A stretch of DNA of 64,000 bases, taken from contig NW_020170404.1 of assembly GCF_000524195.1 (NCBI RefSeq), positions 973,201-1,037,200 of the forward strand. Reading direction: 5' to 3'. The position numbers were made by a program, and so were the translations under genes. Below, piece by piece: positions 39,001 to 55,186 of this stretch. The stretch is from Echinococcus granulosus (lineage: Eukaryota > Platyhelminthes > Cestoda > Cyclophyllidea > Taeniidae). The notes beneath the pieces were generated by a model. The model worked only from the letters and a program-made list of their open reading frames with translations, had not been told where the DNA came from and made no database searches. Each line of letters starts with the position of its first letter. The stretch's first letter is position 1.

Positions 39001-42000
39001 GCACCGTGGGCCCAGCCTATGCCATCTCAGTTGAGCATTTCCTAAGTAAAATCTTCAAAGGCTCATTAAGCATCGGGAAGTCGGTCACTGGGCGCATCCA
39101 CTTTGAGGACTTCTCCATGCAGCTTCGATTGTGTGCACTAGTCAGTCCCCAAATGCAGAAAGCGTTTTTCGTCCCAAATTTCTACCCAATTTACCTGCTT
39201 TACCTTAAGGCATAACCCATTTATGGAATTCAAGAATCGAGGAGGTATGAATGCAATGCTTCGTGCGGTATTTCTGCTTTAATAATTCATAAGTTTGGGA
39301 AATATTTTCCCTCTACCACTACCTGTGGATGCAAAAGAAGGCATATTTTAATCCTTCACACTATTCACTTTTAGTTAATACCGTTATTAATGTGACCCCA
39401 TTGTCTCCTGCAGTCCAACTGCCCAACCTCGTCTCCTGGTCCCGAGACCGCCAATTGAGGGTTCACAATCTACCGGCTGCTTTTTTGCACGTCAGTGGAG
39501 TGAGGCCATCATCTTATCATAGTCCCTCACGCCCAGTGGCCTCAGAACCGGCTGCAAAAGATTCTAAAGCCGCTCTTTCTGTATAAAAACCTTCTTCCTT
39601 TCTCCCACTTCATTTGTGGTATCTTTTTACTCTTTTTTTTAATATTCCAGACCGTGGATGGTAATGATGTCTCCAGCAGGCGCCCATTCTCAGAACAGAC
39701 AGGTTATTTGTACGCCTGTGCGGCATTAAAGTGTCTCAGTAACTGATTAATGACTCTCTCCCTCCCTCTCGTTCTTTGTACAGCTTCTCAATCCACCAAA
39801 ACAGACCCTCTTGCCTTCCAGTTTGTCGCGCAAGAACTCTCCCTTCTTAGCTCTTCCATTGGCCTGGTAAGCTAGCAATAATCTTCTCGGGGCAGTGAGT
39901 GATGACTTCATTTGTCTGTTCCTCCTGCTGCTAGTACCGAATTGATGATGTCGATCGCAATGAAGTAGACTGCACAGTTCGATTGACGCTCTATTACTGC
40001 CGTCGTAATCACTACCATCACCGCACAGTGTGTGGATTCGATGCAGGCAATGAGGCGGCTAAGTCACGCGATCGCGCTGACTCCCTTCCATTGACCGATC
40101 TGGACGCGCTCTTTCAGTCCACCACCGTTGCTAACTCGCCACGACCGACACCGTTGACGGTGACGAGCTCAGGAAGGACTCTAGGGTCTCTCCCCAGTGC
40201 CGGCAACGTAACCCTTCTGGCTCGATTTCCTCCCGCCTATCCTGCACCCAATTGCCCTCCCACTTTTGCTTTCATCGCCTCTGATCCCGTCGTGCATGAA
40301 TCAACACTCATGCGTATGCTTAAGGTATGCTCGGCTAGTTTTGTGCTTCCACAGGTTACTTGAGGTGTAATTCAGTGGACTCGGTGGTACACTGCATAGG
40401 TAATGAATTGGCATGTAAGTGCTAAACTGTAGCATCTGAGTCGTCCTGGAAGTTTGGCCTCATTTGTAAATAAACTGATAAAATTTATGCTTTTTGATGC
40501 ACTATACTACAAACTTTGAAGGCTAACCTGGTTTCATTAGACCGTTTGCCCATGTATAAGAAACAATTCTGAGCACCTGTATATTGATGCCACTTCTAGC
40601 CTGTTGTCCAAGCTTTTATCTACCCCACTTTCCTAGTTTTTTATTTTGAGGCCACTTGACCGCTGAGGTGGCGTTTTTACTCTTGAGACGACCAAATTCC
40701 CACTTTGTTACAGATCTTTGAGTAGATTATTTGTGAAAGTTCATACCCTGGCTTTCATTTTGTTGCAATCTTTTACCCCTAGTGTCATTCTTTGCTGCTG
40801 CTTTTCGCGTAGCAATCAGATGACCCACTTTGATGTGCACCACTGCTTCATTGTGATTCAGAGAGTGCATTCCACCACTCTGCTTTTACTGTAACGTCTG
40901 TGGTTGAACCGAAAACACCCACATGATTTACTGATAGAAATTGAAGTGGAGACTAATGGTTCTGAGAATGAACTTGTGTACGCTTCAAAATCTGCATTGT
41001 GAATTCACTCGCCACACTGCAATATCAACTCATCACCGCAATGCGACGAAAGAAGATAGAGTATTTTTCAATTAGGGGACATTCTAGTGCTTTGTGGATG
41101 TTTATGATGTTAAGTAACAAATCAACTCACCTCAGCGATGGTATTACGGTTATTGTAAATTCCAGAGTTGTGTTTCATAACAAAGCATCTGCATTAAAGT
41201 GAGAACTTAGAACGTGTAATTAGTTCCTCCTCACCTCCGTTACAGGACATTCAGCATACGGCCGAAAAGACCGTTTCTGCTTCGCGTGGGTGTCTAGAGC
41301 CGTGCATCCGAAAGGTCTTCAAACATCTCACCTCTACCAATTTGGCATTTTCTTCTGACGAGGAGTGTGTAAGTTGAAGTTATCCTTACCATCTGTAATC
41401 CTTTTAATCTTCTTCCACCCGCAGAAGACAGGTGATAATGGGACCAATCTGGCGTCATCCGATCCCTACGTCAGCTTTGCTCAAGAAAATCCCGATTTTC
41501 AGGCTTCCACCACCGCTGAGGGAACTGACGCCGTCTCACAGCCGCCCTCCCAGGATGTGTTCGTCCCCTTTCCACGCACCTCCGGGGTTCGTATCTCCCC
41601 CTCAGGCCTTATGGTGGCTTTCGGGCTTCATCAACCCCTTGTAGAAATTGTTCAAGCTGCTAGTCCAGTGCCTCTAGCATCCACTCGCACACCTCGCTCC
41701 TTCCACGACTACCTTCAGCTCACAGAGGGCAAGGAACACCTCTTTTGCAAGGCTGCAGACAGGCAACAAAGGTTATTGCAGACTGGAGATCAGGCAGTGG
41801 GTGATACTTGTAGCCAGTTAAAAAGGTCGCTGAGTGCGGATGCTGTCTGTGCTGGTGTTGTTAGAGAGACAATACCAGGTACTTCCAGTTCCTCCCTAAT
41901 GACACATGGATCGCCAAAAAATGCCAATCGAAGACGCCACTTTTCAGGAAAGACCTCTGGCGAATCTAGGAAGGTGACCTGTTCGTGTTTGTTGTGTAGC

Positions 42001-45000
42001 AAATTTCATTACCACGATATGTAAAGCTTCCAAATCTGTACTTTGTTCTATTTCAGGTATCCACTGCCTCTACTGGAAAGGCACCAGTCGTGGGCACCGA
42101 GCAGCCTACAATAGTGAATCAAAGAACGCAGATGCGTAGAACATCCTATGCCACGCGTTTCACTCCTTTCCATGCTTCAAATTCCCTTCGAAAGGCCTCT
42201 TTTGATCGAACTCGTTCTAACGGTTAGTCTTGACAATTTACACGATTATCACACTCGTGGCATATTGTTCAAAACACATATTACACTATTTAACCCTATT
42301 TACCCACTTAGCCGTCGGTATCCTAGTCGAGAATGTCGTACTTCTCCATTACCACTTGATTGACGATACGCCCTCGTCTCCTACTACTGTGTGTATTTGA
42401 GCTCACTTTTGTCTGCTTTTGCATAGGTTCGCCACGAGCAGTTGTCAGCGAACTCTCATCATTGATACCGATGTCAAAGTACCTTGCGACCAACTACTCG
42501 TAAGTCACTTCAACGGGGGCCTTTTCTCAATTTTGCGCCGTTAGAATTAAACCAACTAAAATTCGTGCTTTTATTGCTTGAGGCAGAAAACGAATGTTCC
42601 AGTTTTCACATTTGTGTATTTGGGAAGTCAGCCCGTCTGGACTTGCCATTAGACGCTTTTACTGCCTTCGTGATGTGTGAATGATTGTATTTGAGGGACT
42701 TATTCATGCACCACCTTAATTTACTGGCTGCTTTGCCGCCTAAGCACATGATTGCCACTTATAATGTAATAATTTAGTGGTTTGTTTAACCATTTTTTTG
42801 GTTACGTGGGCCTTGAAGGCCCCACGATTGTATCTCCGCTGAGCGGCATAGCCCACGGGCCGTGCCAGCAGCCCCTCAGTCCTTCCGCATGTTGCAAAAA
42901 TTATGACCTCATTCGACTTCAGAAAAACGAAGGTGGGAGGGGGGCGCTACGTATAAGTGAACCAGTTTTCTTATGAGCCTTCAAAATGCACCTAAGTGTG
43001 CTTCCATAATCCATGTTAAGTGCTGCAGAGGCGGTTTTTTGCACAGCACATGATCCCACAACCCATGCAAAATGCTTTGAGTTAGGCATGGTCTAGCCGA
43101 GGTTTTTCAAAATTGACGTACATCCCATTCACTTTTCCTTCTTTATCATTCATCCAGGCTTGACATTGCCGATCCGAAGCGCATGTGCTTACAAAACCTA
43201 AAGGTCGCTCAAACAACTGGCCGGTTGGATTTGATTCAGGTTAGTTGAACTTCGCGGATCCGCGCGAGCACATACACGCACGCCTCCGGCTCATCGGACT
43301 TCAATTCTCATTCAAATACAGCCCGTCCGTGTAACGCTAGCAGATATTCTCAGATCCTAGATACTACCCTTAGCCTAGCTCTCTGTAGTCAAGATTAGTT
43401 TCATCTACTTTTGTGGCAGATGAAAATTAAAGCTTTTTAGGTTAAATGCATTCAGTAATATCTATTTAGTTGTAACTGCTAATTAATTCATCCTCGAATC
43501 TGCTGAATCATTCCCTTTTCCGCGGGTTTCTAATCGCTACTCTACATCTGTTGGGGAGTGAACTTTCCACCGTTTTGCGTGTAGCTAGCTAATTTGTTTA
43601 ATTCTCTAGTTTTGGAGCTTTGTGGCGTCTCTGGCTGGCGCGAAGTTGAGGCAACCCCCCTTTCCCCCCATCGTTCCGCCCTACGCCAGTCAATCTATTG
43701 GTCGTGCCTTCTTTAATACTTGGTGAGTTAATTCCAAATTTGTTAAGCCTCTCCTTCTCTACCTTTTGGAGCGTGAAAGTCAAATTATAGGTCAATTTGA
43801 GGTTGGTACGCTCATGAAATTTCATACTCAATTGCCGCGTTTGATACCTCCTATTATTGTCGGGAAGATAGACAGAAGGGCTAAGCCGAGCCGCTGGTAC
43901 TTGTTTCACTTACGCGTTTACTACCAGACTCCCGGAAGAAAATTAGTATTTACAGTTTGACTTTGTATTTGTCTAATATATTACCAACTTTTTAAACCTA
44001 ATCTCCTCAGTCTAATTTCTTAAATCCGCCATGTCACGTATATGTGACGTACAGACTTGGGTAGGAGAACCGGGCTGTCAAATGCATACTACAGTGATGA
44101 GAGACGTACTAAGATGGGTGCTCGTAAAATTTCCGGTTCTCCTAGGCTCTCTCACTTTCTATCCCTCGGGGACGTCCAGAGCTTGACAATGATGGGTTTC
44201 GCAATGGCCGCGATCGACGCGCAGTCCAGTCCGCCAGCCCTCCTCCTCACTGCGCCATCGCAAGTCGCCGCTGTAGCTTTGAAGCAACCGCAACGCACCT
44301 CCTTCACCTACTTCCGGCCTTGCCCCCTTGAACAACAAAAGAGCCCACTTCGGCGCGCATTTCAACAGGTGCACCAGTCCGCCACTGGGATACAGGCATC
44401 GCGAAGATCCAAGTCGACTGCAATGCTACCCAACTTAGCTCTTCTGGAAGCTCATGAACCGCTCACCTTGACGTCTATGGAGAGGGCAGACGAGGTGCGA
44501 TTTACACATGAAATTTTAATCCAATTTAATGTTTGTCATAACAAATTAAAAAAGTCTCCCTCATCAACATTGAGTGCCAGAAATTAGTGCCTACATATGC
44601 TTCTTCTTGGGCAGATAGCAGGTCCTTGTATAGTCCTTTAGGGCGAGACTTTCATTAAAAAGATGTATTTCTTCATCTCATTAACCCGTTTTCGTCTACG
44701 CTCCAAATTGCTTTCTTCAGATTGAATATTAGTGGGCGATATGAATATGGCTACAGAGCATTCATATAGTGCGCATTTTTCACCTCGGAAAATGCCACTC
44801 TTTTTTATACCAATTAAAATTACACCCTTTGGCTGTCAATTATCCTTAATTGAATCTTTTCGGGTTCTGTATGTAGCCCCTTTTTTGTTATAACGATGGC
44901 GTTAGTTCATGGTACGTGGTTGCACTGATTTATGTCTCAGTTAGATCGGTTGAATTGACAGCGACAAGGTAGATGGGGGTAGCGCTTGACTTGAGAACAG

Positions 45001-47315
45001 TCACACTACGCCTTGACGCAAGGAATCTTTATCATCATTAGTCCTAAAGTTTTATTTGTAGAAACCGCATACTTTTGTGCGGTTCTTTGCCTGACGCGGC
45101 ACGAGTTTTCTGCCAATGCAACTTTATAAAACGGTTTTTCTTCTAGAAGCCATGTAAAAGCCTAGCCAGGAAAGGGTGATGGTTACCACTATGACTTAGA
45201 AGAAATGAGGATGAAACACTACCTTTCTTTCTCCCTCATTATAAAGCGCTAATCGCACGGGTCTGGAAGGCTCTGCATTGTTTTGTGGAGATCAGGCTTT
45301 CCTCTGCCTGATTGACTAGTCTTAACTGTTTCTGAAGGCTGAGTTTTACGCCCGTTCGAGTTTTTTTTCTCATGCTGAGTAGATAGATCCTAGCCGTGGC
45401 TGTTGTTTGGCCTTCTACAACAAATTCATTAGTGAGAAATTGCGTCTGAAGTCCATGACACACACACAAAGGGAGCCTGGTCTCCTGCGGATGAAGTGGG
45501 ACTTTAGGGGGTGTGTGATGGGTGCTGAATCGTTGGCGGATCGCCAGTGATAATGTTCTTTCCCTTGATGTCATTTCCCATTGCAGGTCAGTCAGTGAAC
45601 TGTAAAATCGCGCGACTTTACAACTTACGGAAGGGAACAAGTCAATCCTCCTTGAGGCGTATCGATGGACCCCATCCGCTCAGCTTCCGTCACGATTTTC
45701 CCATTCCAATTGATGTAGGCATAAATGAGTGGCTTTTTAATCACCCGTCATTGGAATCTCTCGACGTCTTAATTTCGAGTGATTTCAATTACCCATTATT
45801 ATGGACAACAGGAAGTCTCCTTCGTCGCGATATGGTGATGGCTGAGTGATTCATCACCACTTCTTACTGGGTTGTATGTCCTGCTACTACACCTTCTCCA
45901 AATGCTATGCAACAAACGTAACAAGAAGCTTATCCAGGCTTGAAACCAAACTAACCTCAGTTTGACATTTGATGACGAGAGAAAAGCAGTGGAGAGTGCA
46001 GCAACGGACTGCGATGGCGCGTGAAGACAATCGAACTTTACAATTCCATATAAACTAAAATTCGTTACAGCGAGGGATACCAAAAATTCACAAACTTGTT
46101 CCATCATTTCGTATATGCCATTCCTTTTCATTTTAGCAATCACAAAGCGCTACTCTCTTCATTAAAAGGGCGTCTCTGAAACCCACCACGGGAGACTCCA
46201 CACCCACTCGAACGTCACACCAGGCAACAACTGTCAAATGTATGTCTAACTTTAATAACTTCATGCCATTCACCAAGCAGGAATGTCAGCTGATGTTTAA
46301 TTGCATCATTACTTTTAGCCGATAAAAGTCTTACCGACCAGTCTACATATGAGAACGGAACGAGTGTCCCTTCGTACGCGAGGACACGGTCGAGCAGTTG
46401 TTCAGTCAATCCTTTACCTTCGACCGAGAGCATAACCACGGACCCTTCGGAGTCACCTCAACCTTCTTCACCTGGTACTGCTCCATGCTACAAGGTCTCC
46501 GTTACAACCGATATTGCCGGTTCCGAGGTGTTTCGAAGTCGTCAAAGCTCCGAAGAAATCGCCAACATCGCTCTCCTTCAGCAGCACTTTCGGGAACAAG
46601 TGCTGATGGACATTGGTGGGGTTACTGGCGAGGAGCCTCAACAGGACGCTCCTTACACCTCTCACGTTTGGTGAGCACAATGGCTGGGGAGCTGGTCTGT
46701 CCAGTGATGGCTATACTGACTATGTAACTGCTTTCCGTCTCAAGGCTGCTGTCATTCAAACACGTGCTTCAGTACACGCACTTCCTCAACGTCTACATCA
46801 GCCTCCTATCTGCGTGGGATCTCATAATGCCCCGCGCCAACTTCTCCGCCCAGTGGCACAAAGTTTTGACATGGCTTCATGCTCGCTCGCGCCCCGATTT
46901 CTATCACCTCGGATTGGCCAAACCCCTCGACCGTCAGAGCCAAGTTCTTCTCTCCCCCGGTGAGTGGCGATCCGAACACATGCCGCCCGCGCTAACTCAC
47001 CTGCTCAGCCTTCCATCTGTCCAGACAGAGATGGTTGGCCCTACGGGTCTCGCGGAATTCACTGCCACTCCGGCTGCTAAGACCGCGACCGCTAGTGCGG
47101 GTGGTAGCCTGATGCGCTGCGCAGTTTGCAACATCACAGCGCGTGGTGTGATTGTGGCCTGCCCCCTCTGTCACCACGGCGGCCACATGGAGCACATGTC
47201 AGCGTGGTGCATGCGGCAGCGTGACAATAGTACAAAGGTGGTCTGTCCGGCGCCCAATTGTGATTGTCACTGTTGGTATCTAAAGCTGCCCTCCGAACCT
47301 GCTACTGATAACTAA
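36083..47315 (+). CDS. WDR59: WDR59 (GATOR2 subunit), nearly complete, crosses the 44,037-bp seam
   Basis: Amino-acid sensing subunit of GATOR2. Exons: 36083-36124, 36204-36253, 36388-36514, 36790-37006, 37088-37176, (one short linking exon unresolved), 37515-37676, 38566-38842, 39414-39580, 39651-39702, 39784-39866, 39935-40324, 41246-41368, 41425-41973, 42057-42222, 42427-42499, 43158-43239, 43610-43722, 44146-44494, about 46342-46670, 46745-47315. Apart from the unresolved link the phases agree, giving about 1,336 residues plus the missing N-terminal exon (human 974). Exons to 39580 encode the WD40 propeller (VDWCPMQPNILATAS, LVSWSRDRQLRVH); 39935-40324 is the RWD domain (ARFPPAYPAPNCPPTF); 41425-41973 has VPFPRTSGVRISPSG; the last exon is the zinc domain. 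Intron 43723-44145 contains the 44037/44038 seam and splices in phase (TG + G = Trp). Introns 37677-38565, 40325-41245 and 42500-43157 have no recognised genes; the last holds hairpin repeat D. Confidence 0.9.
42808..42930 (+). repeat. Hairpin repeat family, copy D, with adjacent perfect palindrome
   Basis: Diverged member: GGCA TA GCCC AC GGGC CG TGCC hairpin (about 42846-42867) followed by CAGCAGCCCCTCAGTCCTTC and a right part ending CGACTTCAGAAAAACG. Just upstream lies a perfect 7-bp-arm palindrome GGGCCTTGAAGGCCC (42808-42822). In a WDR59 intron, same orientation as the other copies. Confidence 0.55.
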
Positions 47316-48099
47316 CCTTATGAGCCGCGTTTTTTGCATTTTTTTTTTGATTTCTTTGGAGTAGTGAAAAGACAATCGTAATCATTTTAACTATCCGAGT
47401 TACTGTCTTGACGAAACGTTGCATTCATATCTAAACGTAAAGCGATGACTGCAACAGACGGCAATCTAAGTGTCACCTTACTTTGTAGGCCCGGACACTC
47501 ATCCCAACCCACTCCCTCTTCAAAGAACTGATCTTGTATATGCAAGTACACAGGAAGGGATGAGAGTTAAAAGTGCACACATTTAAGATCGGAATGAAAA
47601 AAAGTGAAGTCTTCTCGACTTACTTCAGACGGGGATAGAGCAATTTATGGATGGAGTACAATTTCCTATTGAGGCATGGCGTAAAACGTTTTGCGTCGAT
47701 GATACTGCGGGTGGACATTTGGAGGCAGACTCTGCTCTCCCCCTCAGTTTTGAATGGATTTCACAACTAGATAGATTCGACGTAGTGATCGCTGTACCCG
47801 ATACAGGTGTCTATAAGCCGGACACGAACCGGACAGGCAAAACTCAGTCAGTTATTTCACCTTTAAAACACCCAAAGGAAAACCTAACATTAAATTGGTT
47901 AACCTTTTGAGAACATGGGAGCAACAATAGTACGCCCAAAAACCCCACCAGCAAATTTTGGAACCTGATCTTGAAAGTATTGGGACCCAGAAGAATGGAG
48001 CAGCCACAGATTCATTAAATGAGGTACATAAAAGCGACGAACACGTGGACAGACCGACAGACAAAGTTTAAGTACAAATGCAGGAGGGATTGGTGTTAA
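47316..48099. other. Spacer, second copy of 3279-4062
   Basis: Identical to the convergent WDR59/SMARCE1 spacer of the first copy; nothing new. Confidence 0.6.
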
Positions 48100-53383
<5,284 letters not shown>

Positions 53384-54520
53384 ATGAATAGTGAACAACG
53401 GCAACGTCTGAGTCGGATGCAGGTTGATTTCGTGAAGGGACTGCGTGACATCGAGGAGATTACCGATTACCTCCTTTGCCATGAAATTCTTTCGCGGACT
53501 CAGGCAGAGAAAATCCTCTCCTCTGGTCCCATAATCGCTGATCAAGTTCGAACCCTCCTCAATGTTTTAGTCCGCTGTGGTCCCGATGCCTATGATACTT
53601 TCGTATCCGCCCTTTCCGAAACTAATCAGTCGTCTCTCGCCGAAAAAATGGCTAATTTAAACACAAACCCTCCACCAGTACCTTCAGTTTTACCTTCAGC
53701 CAAGGTGGAAACTCATGTTTCGGAGCAGCCCACGCAGTCGCTTGCTGCATACCCCGTCAACTCTACTCCCCGCGGCCACATCCTCCTAGTAAACATTTCA
53801 AACTTCGAAGTGGGCTCAGGTCTCAGCAACCGAGTTGGTTCATCAGAAGATGTTGCCGCCTTAAAATCCCTCTTTACCGACCTCGGATACTACGTCGAAG
53901 TACTTCTAGATCCCACCGCCACTGCCTTGGAGTCTAATCTCAGCGCCTTTATAAAAAGCCCCAGTCACTATAACGTTGACACTGGTGGTCTCATTGTAAT
54001 GTCCCACGGAGTGCAGGACTATATCTACACTGCTGATGGAAAACTCTTTGCCATTAATGATATCCTCGAAGCCTTCACGAACAAATCCTTCCCAGCCCTA
54101 GCTGGCAAACCCAAGTTTATTCTTTTTCAAGCTTGTAGAGGGGAGGAGAAGGATCGGGGATATATATACGAGCCAGATAATGCAAGTTTTGTTGCATCCC
54201 CGTTGGAAAGCGTGGACGCTGGGGTACATAAGACATTGTGGAAGTGTCTGCCTTACATGAGTGACTATATAATCGCCTACTCCACCCTACCAGGCTTTGT
54301 GTCCTGGCGCTCGGAGAAGGCTGGAAGCTGGTTCATCCAAATTCTCGTCGATGTGTTTCGCAAGTACGCTAGCTCCCTTCATGTGCTCGACCTACTGACC
54401 GAAGTTAATCGCCGTCTGGTGGAGGAGTCGCAGGAGCGCGAATTTAAGCAGATCACCCAGCAGTCGCACACTCTCACCCGACCCTTCTATCTCGCTGGCA
54501 CACAATCTCAACCAAGGTGA
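53384..54520 (+). CDS. CARD-containing caspase, second copy
   Basis: Identical to 9347-10483: single-exon 378-residue protein, CARD about 1-88, catalytic H208 (MSHGV) and C251 (QACRG). Same start reasoning (acceptor-like CCAG just upstream; the in-frame alternative ATG is 53354). Confidence 0.92.
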   Translation: MNSEQRQRLSRMQVDFVKGLRDIEEITDYLLCHEILSRTQAEKILSSGPIIADQVRTLLNVLVRCGPDAYDTFVSALSETNQSSLAEKMANLNTNPPPVPSVLPSAKVETHVSEQPTQSLAAYPVNSTPRGHILLVNISNFEVGSGLSNRVGSSEDVAALKSLFTDLGYYVEVLLDPTATALESNLSAFIKSPSHYNVDTGGLIVMSHGVQDYIYTADGKLFAINDILEAFTNKSFPALAGKPKFILFQACRGEEKDRGYIYEPDNASFVASPLESVDAGVHKTLWKCLPYMSDYIIAYSTLPGFVSWRSEKAGSWFIQILVDVFRKYASSLHVLDLLTEVNRRLVEESQEREFKQITQQSHTLTRPFYLAGTQSQPR

Positions 54521-55186
54521 TCTTGCATCCTCCCTCTAAAGGAAGCGAGTGAGAAGCAGTGAACTTCTACATCTGTTAGTCACTTTCCTAATTATTAGCT
54601 TTTCTTTACTTGACATCCGTGTTCTCGGTCGTGTCTAGTTGCAAATAATGGGCCATAAAGGTAAAGCCGGCGTGTTTACATCCAACGGCAACGTCCTAGC
54701 GTCGCGTTCAATGTAGCTTATTCTATCAATGCATTACTAGTCAAGTTGCTGTAACAGACCGATAGTCGCAATGGGGATATACATGACCCCTAATTCATCT
54801 GCTGATCGGTACTGTTTAGTCTCCAGTAAGGCCCAAATGTGATAAGGAGCAGCAAAATCGCGGGCGAAAATAACATCTCGTTGGACCCAGTGGACTGATG
54901 AACCTCGGGATACATGGCCGGTCATCTGTACGAGTCAGGATTAATCCTCACACTACTACTAACTATGATCAGTAGTCAATGCAAAAGGAATTAAGGCAAT
55001 TTTGGTGTTTGATGCTTAAACTGTTTTGTAGCTGTTAAATCTGTAATGTTAACTAAGTGAACAGGTGACTGACAATTGAGCAACGGCGGTAAGTATAGGT
55101 TTGGAATGGCAAAAAAGCAATAAAACATAGTGTATAAATTTTACAATTCAGGAGGACTGTACATAGGTGGGCAAGCGTAACCAGTT
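54521..55186. other. Spacer, second copy of 10484-11149
   Basis: Identical to the first copy, including the candidate small minus-strand exon at 54737-54925 with its acceptor directly before the ATG. Confidence 0.5.
54737..54925 (-). CDS. Candidate small ORF or terminal exon, second copy
   Basis: Identical to 10700-10888: 62 codons, acceptor TGACTCGTACAG immediately before the ATG, no recognised family, about 260 bp behind the TFIP11 stop. Confidence 0.3.
   Translation of the reverse strand: MTGHVSRGSSVHWVQRDVIFARDFAAPYHIWALLETKQYRSADELGVMYIPIATIGLLQQLD

Noticed and set aside
42312..42390. Possible WDR59 exon with the reading VGILVENVVLL
   Set aside because: Splicing 42222 directly to 42427 is in phase and gives SPRAVVSELSSLIPMSKYL, which aligns better with human WDR59; including this segment breaks the downstream frame.
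44025..44050. Short inverted repeat GTCAC-GTATAT-GTGAC right at the seam
   Set aside because: A 5-7 bp stem is common by chance, and the period does not define a real breakpoint at this position.
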